Assembly: GCA_014871665.1 (NCBI GenBank)
Contig: WGSL01000081.1
Location: 1 to 7,465, forward strand
Length of the DNA: 7,465 bases
Direction of reading: 5' to 3'
Source: Collinsella sp.
Lineage (GTDB): Bacteria; Actinomycetota; Coriobacteriia; Coriobacteriales; Coriobacteriaceae
Below are positions 1-5,268 of the stretch, one piece after another. The number at the start of each line of letters is the position of its first letter. Within the stretch, counting starts at the first letter, position 1. Below the pieces are notes generated by a model that saw only the letters and a list, made by a program, of their open reading frames with translations, made no database searches and was not told where the DNA came from. The translations under genes and the position numbers were made by a program.

Positions 1-485
1 TCTTTGACGATCGTGTCGAGGTGACGAATCCTGGCGGCCTTTACGGGGGAAAGACTCGCGAGAACTTGTTTGACGGCAGCTCCCGATGCCGTAACGCGAC
101 GCTTGTGAAGCTCATGTCGATTGTCCCGCTGCCGGATGGCGCAGGTTCGCCGGCTGAGGGCAATGGCTCGGGCATCCCGATGATGATCGATGCCATGCGC
201 GCGCATGGTCTGGCCGAGCCCCTGTTCTGCCCGGGATTCGATCGGTTCAAGGTCGTACTTTACCGTTCAAAGATCGAGCCGGTCGATCATGGCGGGGGCT
301 TAATTGTGACGGCACTCAAACACTACGGCGAGCTGGGGACGCGCGAGCTGGTAGAGCACACAGGGCTCACAATTTCCCAGGTTAGGTCGCGCGTCAACGC
401 GCTCATTGCTCAAGGCGAGCTTGAGCCCACGGCGCCGGCGACGAGCCGCAACCGCAAGTATCGACTGTCGGAGCGCGTGGGATAG
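1..485 (+). CDS. AlbA_2/HATPase_c_4-type ATP-binding transcriptional regulator, C-terminal part (5' end outside window)
   Basis: The frame is open from base 3 to the left edge, so this is the 3' part of a longer gene. The GTG at 21 is internal: the codons before it (3-20) read FDDRVE and continue directly into VTNPGGL. The pattern FDDR-x-E-x-TNPGGL, followed by a G-S-G-I-P motif at bases 165-179 and a PxFxxxxxxFKVVLYR stretch near 220-265, matches the C-terminal GHKL-like ATPase segment (HATPase_c_4) of proteins that start with an AlbA_2 (Schlafen-like) domain. Bases about 291-470 encode a predicted winged helix (TALKHYGELGTRELVEHTGL, then a recognition helix and a basic wing). Family members are usually annotated as ATP-binding or transcriptional regulators; targets are generally unknown. 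Function here is inferred from family resemblance only, and the N-terminal domain cannot be seen. Confidence 0.8.
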   Translation, partial: FDDRVEVTNPGGLYGGKTRENLFDGSSRCRNATLVKLMSIVPLPDGAGSPAEGNGSGIPMMIDAMRAHGLAEPLFCPGFDRFKVVLYRSKIEPVDHGGGLIVTALKHYGELGTRELVEHTGLTISQVRSRVNALIAQGELEPTAPATSRNRKYRLSERVG

Positions 486-490
486 ATGCG

Positions 491-539
491 TTAGTGGACG
501 AGGCGACCCAATAATCGACCCTCGATTGGCGTCCATTAA
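491..539. terminator. Long hairpin between convergent genes, possible bidirectional terminator
   Basis: Bases 491-500 (TTAGTGGACG) pair with 530-539 (CGTCCATTAA) over 10 bp with one G-U wobble. Inside are a second stem 508-510/527-529, a three-base bulge, and a perfect 5-bp stem 514-518/522-526 closed by loop CCC. The element lies between the ends of two convergent genes (stops at 485 and 586). It has no clear T-tract on either strand, so the terminator role is an inference from position. It could instead be an RNA-processing structure or a remnant of a mobile element. Confidence 0.45.
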
Positions 540-585
540 GGTAAAGCGGTTGTTGCCCAGTCGACGGTGATGCTAAAGGCTCGGC

Positions 586-1077
586 TTACGCCGGCATGGC
601 CCCGAACCCGTCTATCAAGAACAGCCTAAGAACCAGCTTGATGACATTTCCCGGTTTGACTTCAGCCGTGCCAAAAACGCTGCGCTCGGCGAGCTCGCTG
701 CAGTATGCGTAGATATCGCGGATGAGTTCCGCGCCCGAAAGCGTAAACATGTAGCCTGCGTCCGAAAGCGCATTGGGCGCGGCGGGCAACTTGGCCATGT
801 GACAGAACGTTTGCAGATCGGGCGCCATAACGTTCTGGTAGTCGAGGTGGCCGTTGGCATCCTGCGCGGCAAGCTCCAATTGGCGCACAAAATCCAGCGC
901 CGCCGCTAACACAAAGCTCGGCGTAGGCGCATTGACGTCCTGGGTGGTCGCCACAAGCCTGCCCGCTGCCTGCGTGATAAGCCAGGCGACCTCGCGCTGG
1001 CAGCGCACGGCCTTGCGCGTAACCGGCTTGATGGACGAAGAAGAAACGCTCCCCTTAGGCGGATTCGAAGCAGCCAT
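586..1077 (-). CDS. Hypothetical protein, 163 aa, unrecognised family
   Basis: I do not recognise this family. The ORF is credible: codon usage is biased to GC-ending codons throughout, and a GGAGG Shine-Dalgarno (plus-strand bases 1083-1087) sits 5 nt before the ATG. The first 20 residues are Ser/Pro/Lys rich and probably disordered. The rest looks mainly alpha-helical, with a segment at about 55-75 (FVLAAALDFVRQLELAAQ), a stretch near 110-135 (FTLSGAELIRDIYAYCSELA) and a hydrophobic C-terminal helix at 145-158 (VIKLVLRLFLIDGFG). There is no signal peptide, no convincing membrane segment and no metal-binding cysteine cluster (only four scattered Cys). It is convergent with the ATP-binding regulator and divergent from the HNH nuclease across about 215 bp. 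A soluble cytoplasmic protein is the most likely reading. Confidence 0.75.
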   Translation of the reverse strand: MAASNPPKGSVSSSSIKPVTRKAVRCQREVAWLITQAAGRLVATTQDVNAPTPSFVLAAALDFVRQLELAAQDANGHLDYQNVMAPDLQTFCHMAKLPAAPNALSDAGYMFTLSGAELIRDIYAYCSELAERSVFGTAEVKPGNVIKLVLRLFLIDGFGAMPA

Positions 1078-1134
1078 AAGACCCTCCCATGAACGACCCG
1101 GCCCAACAAGCCCGGATGAAACACGTGCTACATC

Positions 1135-1140
1135 AGTATA
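1135..1140 (-). promoter_or_regulatory. Candidate -10 box for the 163-aa protein gene
   Basis: On the minus strand these bases read TATACT (5 of 6 to the TATAAT consensus), about 58 bp upstream of the start codon. The best upstream partner, TTGTAC, is 20 bp away, which is longer than ideal. This is therefore a tentative call based on one good hexamer. Confidence 0.3.
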
Positions 1141-1225
1141 CAGGGAAGTGGGGTAGCGGGGTACAAGCGCGCCAGCGGCAAACCGAGAGCATCAACGATG
1201 TGCCGATCGCGGAATGAGATCTCGT

Positions 1226-1251
1226 AATAATTGACTTCCGGCCATATTATT
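1226..1251. promoter_or_regulatory. AT-rich inverted repeat overlapping a candidate -10 of the HNH gene
   Basis: AATAAT (1226-1231) is mirrored by ATTATT (1246-1251), with 14 bases between. The right arm overlaps TATTAT at 1245-1250, which is placed to act as the -10 of the HNH nuclease gene (start codon about 43 bp downstream). No good -35 is seen. The symmetry would suit a repressor operator, but short AT-rich repeats also arise by chance in a divergent promoter region. Confidence 0.25.
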
Positions 1252-1292
1252 GAGGGGCATGACTCGCGTTCGTATGGTTGTAGGTGCTGGCG

Positions 1293-2375
1293 ATGAACGA
1301 CATTGACCTTGCTGTTCCGTTGATGGATGGACCAAGCTATGACCGCGCCTGCAGTCTCGTGCCTTCCGAATACGTTGAGGCATGGGAGTGGTTTCTGGGT
1401 GAGGAACAGCGCGGCGGCGTTTGGACCAGCCTTCCGCACCACACCAAGGAAGATAGCCCTCAGTATCAGTATCGTTTGAGAATTGGCTCGGTCTTCTTTC
1501 CCGTAACGCGGGATTCAGGGATCTTCTGGCCGGGCCAGGATCGGGTGAAGCAAGATCCCAATAAGATCTTTGCGCTTTCGGTCCATAACTCTAAAAAGAG
1601 CTTCTACACCGATGTGCCTCCGCTCTATTTGGACGATGGCACGTGGGTCATTAAGTATTCGGTTCAAGCGCCAGGCGCCGTTGGTTCTCGAGACCAAGAC
1701 TATAACCGTAAAATGCTCAACTGCATGGAATGTGGCGTTCCGGTCGGAGTCATATTTGCAACCGAGGTGGGCTATAAGGTGCTCGGCCTTGCGTTTGTTG
1801 AGCGGTTCGAGCCCGAAAACGGATGGTTTGTTCTGCACGGTCCTGTTCATAAAGGCGGACCGGACCCTCGTTTTGCACCCGACATGAGTTATCTGAAGCA
1901 CATGCCCGTCGATATTGAGTTTGCCGGACAGGGTGCGACCGACGACGAAAAGGTCCGCTATGCGTTAAGGCGCGAGCGATTGGGGCAGCAATGGTTCCGC
2001 AAGCAGCTCGTTGCCGCCTATGACGGCCGTTGCGCGGTGTCGGACTGCGGCGTCAGCGAAGCTCTGGAGGCTGCACATATCGAGAATTACTCGGGACCCA
2101 AATCGCAGGTTGCCAGCAATGGCATTCTGCTTCGCCGCGATCTTCATTCCCTATTTGATGCTCACCTGATTTCGTTTGAGCCTGTTTGCGGCGAATATCG
2201 GCTGTGCGGATCGTACCTGCTGGATAAGACCGACTACGCTTCCTTTGCGGGTGCGACGCTAAGGCAGCCGAATGAGCGTCAGTGGCGACCCAATACGGTG
2301 TTTCTTGAGGCCCATCGCATTGAGTTCGATCGCTCGGAAAAGAAGCGTGAAAAGGCGGGGCTTCTGCCGTATTAG
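1293..2375 (+). CDS. HNH endonuclease with N-terminal SRA-like domain (candidate modification-dependent restriction enzyme)
   Basis: The C-terminal part is a clear HNH_2 nuclease. It contains GQQWFRKQLVAAY at 231-243, a CAVSDC cysteine pair at 247/252, EAAHI at 259-263 (first His 262), NG at 276-277 and RRDLHSLFDAH at 281-291. Together these supply the beta-beta-alpha-metal residues. The N-terminal half (about 40-190) contains DDGTWVIKYS, YNRKMLNC, GVPVGVIF and YKVLGLAFVERF. This resembles the SRA/YDG-like or PUA-like reader domains fused to HNH_2 in actinobacterial McrA-like proteins; that resemblance is an inference. Such enzymes cut DNA carrying modified cytosine or phosphorothioate, but the modification read here is unknown. 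I chose the ATG at 1293 because AGGTG (1282-1286) lies 6 nt before it. A GTG at 1284 would add three residues but overlap that site. The gene stands alone, with no methyltransferase beside it, as expected for a type IV enzyme. Confidence 0.85.
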   Translation: MNDIDLAVPLMDGPSYDRACSLVPSEYVEAWEWFLGEEQRGGVWTSLPHHTKEDSPQYQYRLRIGSVFFPVTRDSGIFWPGQDRVKQDPNKIFALSVHNSKKSFYTDVPPLYLDDGTWVIKYSVQAPGAVGSRDQDYNRKMLNCMECGVPVGVIFATEVGYKVLGLAFVERFEPENGWFVLHGPVHKGGPDPRFAPDMSYLKHMPVDIEFAGQGATDDEKVRYALRRERLGQQWFRKQLVAAYDGRCAVSDCGVSEALEAAHIENYSGPKSQVASNGILLRRDLHSLFDAHLISFEPVCGEYRLCGSYLLDKTDYASFAGATLRQPNERQWRPNTVFLEAHRIEFDRSEKKREKAGLLPY

Positions 2376-2393
2376 CGTATTTGGCTTTGGCAT

Positions 2394-2409
2394 TCTTTGA
2401 CGATCGTGT
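2394..2409 (+). repeat. 16-bp exact direct repeat, second copy (first copy at 1-16)
   Basis: TCTTTGACGATCGTGT occurs here and at bases 1-16. In the first copy it lies in the ATP-binding regulator and encodes part of FDDRVEV. Here it lies outside any gene, just after the HNH stop, and would read FFDDRVV followed by a stop in one frame. By rough count, an exact same-strand 16-mer match is unexpected by chance in a window this size. It may be a fragment of a related regulator gene or a recombination scar. Confidence 0.6.
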
Positions 2410-2438
2410 TGTTTGATCGGATCGCGTGGCGATACAAT
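2409..2438 (+). promoter_or_regulatory. Candidate promoter of the 94-aa zinc-ribbon gene
   Basis: TACAAT at 2433-2438 (5 of 6 to consensus) is preceded by TTGTTT at 2409-2414 with an 18-bp spacer. Transcription would start near 2445, giving a leader of about 53 nt. The -10 is good and the -35 is weak. Confidence 0.4.
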
Positions 2439-2497
2439 CTCGCGCACGCCCGCCGGTGCATGCTCTTCCTGTTTTGTATAGCGAGAGGGGAGCGTGT

Positions 2498-2782
2498 ATG
2501 AGCTGGCGAGGCGATATTGCGATGGGGAAGTACGGAAAACTGCCGTGTGCCCTTATAGACAACAATATGTTTCCGAGCGTAGAGGTTGATTGCGGGTCGT
2601 TTGTCGTCACCTGCCCTTGCTGCGGCTCGCAAATACCGTGTCTCGACATTCGGTTCATCGATGCGCGCGACAGACTCAGCGACGAAGTGAGAAAACAGAC
2701 AGGCGTTCATATGCCGGTGTATCCGGAGAAATGCCCTGTTTGTGGCCTCGATATCGTGTATGACGCCGGCGACGAGGGATAG
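2498..2782 (+). CDS. Small two-CxxC zinc-ribbon-like protein, 94 aa
   Basis: The protein carries two zinc-knuckle-like motifs, CPCCG at 39-43 and CPVCG at 79-83, about 36 residues apart. This spacing suits one zinc ribbon binding a single Zn via four cysteines. Between them lie a short beta-like stretch and a charged helix (IDARDRLSDEVRKQ). The family is not recognised and the role is unknown; zinc ribbons of this size often mediate nucleic-acid or protein contacts. The frame is open further upstream, but I place the start at ATG 2498. AGGGGAG (2486-2492) sits 5 nt before it, and a start at GTG 2426 would overlap the likely -10 box. It lies 122 bp after the HNH gene on the same strand, with its own candidate promoter, and is convergent with the DUF5710 gene. 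Confidence 0.75.
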   Translation: MSWRGDIAMGKYGKLPCALIDNNMFPSVEVDCGSFVVTCPCCGSQIPCLDIRFIDARDRLSDEVRKQTGVHMPVYPEKCPVCGLDIVYDAGDEG

Positions 2783-2788
2783 GTGATG

Positions 2789-2817
2789 CGGAGGAGCTGG
2801 CTGTGAAGGCTTCTCCG
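2789..2817. terminator. Intergenic hairpin between convergent genes
   Basis: CGGAGGAGC (2789-2797) pairs with GCTTCTCCG (2809-2817) over 9 bp with one G-U wobble and an 11-nt loop. It fills the 38-bp gap between the two convergent stop codons (2782 and 2821). Neither strand has a real T-tract after it, so it may act as a rho-assisted terminator or a 3'-end stabiliser for both mRNAs. Confidence 0.45.
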
Positions 2818-2820
2818 TCT

Positions 2821-3507
2821 CTACAAATAAATCCCCTCACCGAGTTGCTTGTGGAACTCGGCGTGATGGTCGCGTGCCCAGGTAAAGAGCGCCTGGTCAA
2901 AGTCGGTACGCGTGGCCGGGACGCCAAAGACGCCGGCAACTTCGACGCGTATAAACTCCAGTGCCGGCAGCTTGTTGATGGCAGTGAGGGCAAACGGGGA
3001 CGAGGGCTCCTCGAACAGATAGCGGCTGCCTTGCAGCGCGTCGCAACTGGTGCACGTGTTGCCGAGCGACGGGGCTTTGGAGGCTCGCGCGCCTACGGGC
3101 TTGTAGCCGCAGCGCTTATGAAGGTAGTCGCGGATCTCGCCCGGCACGCAGCCAAGAGCGGGCACGATGGCGAGTGCGTTGGCGTTGGCCGTGTCGATGG
3201 CAATGTGCCCGGATTCGTTGGGCGCATGCGCGATGACGATTCTCTCGTCGTTATCGGCTCGATAGGGAATGCCGAAGGCCGCGACCGAGGTCTCTTTGTG
3301 ACATTTCCAGCACTCGCGCTTGCCCAGTACTAGATATATATACGGCGCTGAGGGGTCGGATCGGTCAACACCGGGCAGCCACTCGGCAAAGGGCTCGGGG
3401 TTGACGCCGCTGGGTACATACCAGATCTTCTTGGTCCGGTCCCATTTGGCGCCCAGCGCCTTGGCTTCTTCTTTGTGCGAAAAGGGGACATCGAGCTCGG
3501 TGCGCAT
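2821..3507 (-). CDS. DUF5710 domain protein with split zinc-ribbon cysteines, 228 aa
   Basis: Residues 2-46 (RTELDVPFSHKEEAKALGAK, then WD-x-x-x-KIWYVPSG, ending FAEWLPG) match DUF5710. This is a small domain defined by LxVPF..K..AK.LGAkWD...K.WYvp, found in many mobile-element and DNA-metabolism proteins. Downstream are CWKC (66/69) and CTSC (152/155) followed by DALQGSRYLFEE. I read these as the two halves of a zinc ribbon interrupted by about 80 residues. The C-terminal 60 residues have no recognised motif, and there are no membrane segments. The start is ATG at 3507 (minus strand) because AAGGAG (plus-strand 3513-3518) lies 5 nt before it. An upstream ATG at 3543 would add 12 residues but has no such site. 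The biochemical role is unknown; nucleic-acid binding is plausible. Confidence 0.82.
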   Translation of the reverse strand: MRTELDVPFSHKEEAKALGAKWDRTKKIWYVPSGVNPEPFAEWLPGVDRSDPSAPYIYLVLGKRECWKCHKETSVAAFGIPYRADNDERIVIAHAPNESGHIAIDTANANALAIVPALGCVPGEIRDYLHKRCGYKPVGARASKAPSLGNTCTSCDALQGSRYLFEEPSSPFALTAINKLPALEFIRVEVAGVFGVPATRTDFDQALFTWARDHHAEFHKQLGEGIYL

Positions 3508-3608
3508 GGCGGCTCCTTGGTGCTGCAGGTGCAAGTGGCTCAAGGATACCGCAGGGCGCAGACATCGCGGCGTTTTGCTGAGAAGTTGCGGTGCGGACTG
3601 ATTGGTTA

Positions 3609-3628
3609 TGCCGATGGATAGATCGGCA
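3609..3628. repeat. Small perfect inverted repeat
   Basis: TGCCGAT (3609-3615) and ATCGGCA (3622-3628) form a perfect 7-bp stem with a GGATAG loop. It lies about 100 bp upstream of the DUF5710 start and about 60 bp beyond the tRNA terminator. It could be an operator for the DUF5710 gene. Apart from this I see nothing definable in 3544-3688. Confidence 0.3.
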
Positions 3629-3688
3629 AGTAGATGGTCGGCTTTTGGCTAGTTGGGCGGTTGGAGCTGCCAGCGGATTTGGCGACAT

Positions 3689-3724
3689 AAAACAAAACAG
3701 CCCAGAGACATAGCCTCTGAGCTG
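3689..3724 (-). terminator. Rho-independent terminator of the tRNA-Val gene
   Basis: On the minus strand CAGCTCAGAG and CTCTGGGCTG form a 10-bp stem (one G-U) with a 7-nt loop, immediately followed by TTTTGTTTT. It begins 8 nt after the tRNA CCA end. Stem, loop and T-tract are all as expected for an intrinsic terminator. Confidence 0.9.
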
Positions 3725-3732
3725 CGAACATT

Positions 3733-3807
3733 TGGTGGGCGTTAGAAGATTTGAACTTCTGACCTCTTCCGTGTCAGGGAAGCGCTCTCCCCCTGAGCTA
3801 AACGCCC
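3733..3807 (-). tRNA. tRNA-Val (anticodon GAC)
   Basis: The minus strand folds into a full 75-nt cloverleaf. It has acceptor GGGCGTT/AACGCCC, D-stem GCTC/GAGC with a short 7-nt loop, anticodon stem CTTCC/GGAAG with loop CTGACAC, a 5-nt variable loop and T-stem AGAAG/CTTCT with loop TTCAAAT. It ends with discriminator A and an encoded CCA (plus-strand 3733-3735). The central loop bases give anticodon GAC (plus-strand 3773-3775), which reads GUC and GUU valine codons. All stems pair without mismatch. Valine GUC codons are frequent in the neighbouring genes. It is a single-gene unit with its own promoter and terminator. Confidence 0.97.
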
Positions 3808-3836
3808 GATCAAGGGTGCGCAAGCGCGCAAGGGAT

Positions 3837-3880
3837 AATATAACGGAGCCTGAACTCGGTGGCAAGAACATTTTTAAAAA
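3837..3880 (-). promoter_or_regulatory. Promoter of tRNA-Val with AT-rich upstream element
   Basis: On the minus strand, TTGCCA (plus 3860-3865) and TATATT (plus 3837-3842) are separated by exactly 17 bp, each 5 of 6 to the sigma-70-type consensus. Upstream of the -35 is the AT-rich palindrome TTTTTAAAAA (3871-3880), at the position of an UP element. Transcription would begin near 3830, about 23 nt before the tRNA. This is typical of a strong stable-RNA promoter. Confidence 0.8.
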
Positions 3881-4004
3881 TCGCTTACATTGTGGAATTC
3901 GGGGGCTTTGTCGCATCCATTTCAAAAGAGCCTGCTGCCGCGATTTGGCTGTCGCATAATGCAAGGCCATTGCGGTATCGAGCTATGGAAAGACGCCTGC
4001 GGAA

Positions 4005-4027
4005 TTGTCCTACCGATAAGCGGACAA
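4005..4027. repeat. Inverted repeat in the leader region of the EamA gene
   Basis: TTGTCC (4005-4010) and GGACAA (4022-4027) form a perfect 6-bp inverted repeat with an 11-nt spacer, about 70 bp before the permease start codon. It could be an operator or a leader hairpin. The rest of 3881-4096 holds only a poor -10-like CATAAT at 3955-3960 with no good -35. Confidence 0.25.
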
Positions 4028-4096
4028 GCCTCCAGCTGGTGACTTCGCCGTGGTAAGGTAAGCCGAATTGTTTCCAGGCTGTTTCGGGGGAGTGGA

Positions 4097-5119
4097 ATGA
4101 GCAAAGAGTGTGTCGAGCAGGTCGAAGGCGCAGGGGCTTCGGTGCCGATGACCGATATATCGAACATTGATGTGCCCGAGGGCACCGACGAGCTCAGCCG
4201 CAACACCCGTCGCGCATGGCGCGACCGCCTGAACAGCGCTTCGACGCGCAAGATGATCACGGGCGTCTTGGCTACGCTGGTGGGCGGTTCGTTTTGGGGC
4301 TTCTCGGGCACCAGCGCGAGTTTTTTGTTCGATACCTACCATGTCGATACGCTGTGGCTTATGAGCATACGGCAGATTCTCGCCGGCCTGCTCTTTATGG
4401 CTGTGGTTGTCACGCGCGACCGCGCACGCCTGGTCAAGCTTTGGACGACGCCCGCTGATCGCAAGCAGCTGCTGCTCTTTACCGCTTTTGGCCTGCTGTT
4501 CAACCAGTTTTGCTATCTTTCGGCCGTGCGCCTGACGAACGCCGGAACCGCGACGGTGCTCCAGTGCCTGCAGCTCGTTATCATCATGGGCTACGCCTGC
4601 GTGACCGATCGCCGCATGCCGCGTACTCGCGAAGTCATCGGCATTGGCCTGGCTCTGGGTGGAACCTTTTTAATCGCCACCGGTGGCGACCCTACCAGCC
4701 TGAATATCTCGCCGCTTGGCCTGGCAGCAGGTCTTATGTGTGCGGTCAGCGCCGCGTGTATGGCGGTGATTCCCGCCAAGATCCTGCCCGAATACGGCAG
4801 CCCCATCGTCACGGGCTCGGCAATGCTCACGGCGGGCGTGGTCTCGTGCGTCTTCGTGCGGCCTTGGGCGCATATGCCGGCGCTCGACGCTGCCGGCATC
4901 GAGGCGCTCGCGGTGTTCGTGGTTATCGGCTCGTTTTTTGCTTACATGCTCTATATGCAGGGCGTTAAGGACATCGGCTCGGTGCGCGCGAGCCTCATCG
5001 GAACTGTGGAGCCGGTTTCGGCGACCATCACCAGCGCCGTTATGCTGGGCACGGTGTTTTTGCCGACCGACCTTATCGGCTTTGCCATGATCATCGTGAT
5101 GATGTTCCTCACGGTGTAG
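4097..5119 (+). CDS. EamA/DMT-superfamily transporter, 340 aa
   Basis: This is an integral membrane permease with ten predicted helices in two five-helix EamA repeats. The helices fall at about 53-76, 85-105, 124-143, 148-169, 179-196, 205-226, 235-254, 266-290, 297-317 and 323-340. Hallmarks are GGSFWGFSG near 63-71, RQILAGLLF in helix 2, the small-residue run LTNAGTATVLQ at 146-156 and LIGTVEPVSATITS at 300-313. EamA proteins export or exchange small metabolites such as amino acids, but the substrate cannot be told from sequence. The first ~50 residues are a charged cytoplasmic extension, so a start at M18 or M53 is possible. I kept ATG 4097 because GGGGGAG lies just before it. The protein ends abruptly after the last helix, and a frameshift near the stop may have removed a short tail. 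No partner gene is adjacent on the same transcript. Confidence 0.93.
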   Translation: MSKECVEQVEGAGASVPMTDISNIDVPEGTDELSRNTRRAWRDRLNSASTRKMITGVLATLVGGSFWGFSGTSASFLFDTYHVDTLWLMSIRQILAGLLFMAVVVTRDRARLVKLWTTPADRKQLLLFTAFGLLFNQFCYLSAVRLTNAGTATVLQCLQLVIIMGYACVTDRRMPRTREVIGIGLALGGTFLIATGGDPTSLNISPLGLAAGLMCAVSAACMAVIPAKILPEYGSPIVTGSAMLTAGVVSCVFVRPWAHMPALDAAGIEALAVFVVIGSFFAYMLYMQGVKDIGSVRASLIGTVEPVSATITSAVMLGTVFLPTDLIGFAMIIVMMFLTV

Positions 5120-5221
5120 CTGGCGCCGCCGCCAAGACAGAAAAGGTGTTGTGCCGCATTTTCGCCAATTGACGTCCGTGTCTGGAGTTTAGCTGTCGAT
5201 GCTCAAAATGCCATAAACTAG

Positions 5222-5229
5222 TAACGTTA
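5222..5229. promoter_or_regulatory. Palindrome TAACGTTA upstream of the DUF4012 gene
   Basis: A perfect 8-bp palindrome lies 39 bp before the start codon, in the 149-bp gap after the EamA gene. A weak TAAACT (5214-5219) next to it could be a -10 without a clear -35. An operator is possible but unproven. No terminator for the EamA gene is obvious in this gap. Confidence 0.2.
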
Positions 5230-5268
5230 TGGATTTTTTCATTGCGACTCAATTGCGAGGATTTCTTT

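Noticed and set aside
1231..1236. TTGACT as a -35 box for the HNH gene
   Set aside because: At 17 bp downstream the sequence is GGGGCA, and the nearby TATTAT is only 8 bp away, so the spacing does not work.
2053..2658. Minus-strand open frame of 201 codons
   Set aside because: Antisense to the HNH catalytic region and to the zinc-ribbon gene; its composition is not protein-like.
2803..3333. Open frame of 176 codons on the plus strand
   Set aside because: Antisense to the DUF5710 gene, which has a recognisable domain, paired cysteines and a good ribosome binding site.
3365..3970. Minus-strand open frame of 201 codons
   Set aside because: It runs through the tRNA-Val gene and its terminator, and then overlaps the start of the DUF5710 gene in another frame.
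5169..5174. TTGACG as a -35 box for the DUF4012 gene
   Set aside because: No TATAAT-like hexamer lies 16-18 bp downstream.
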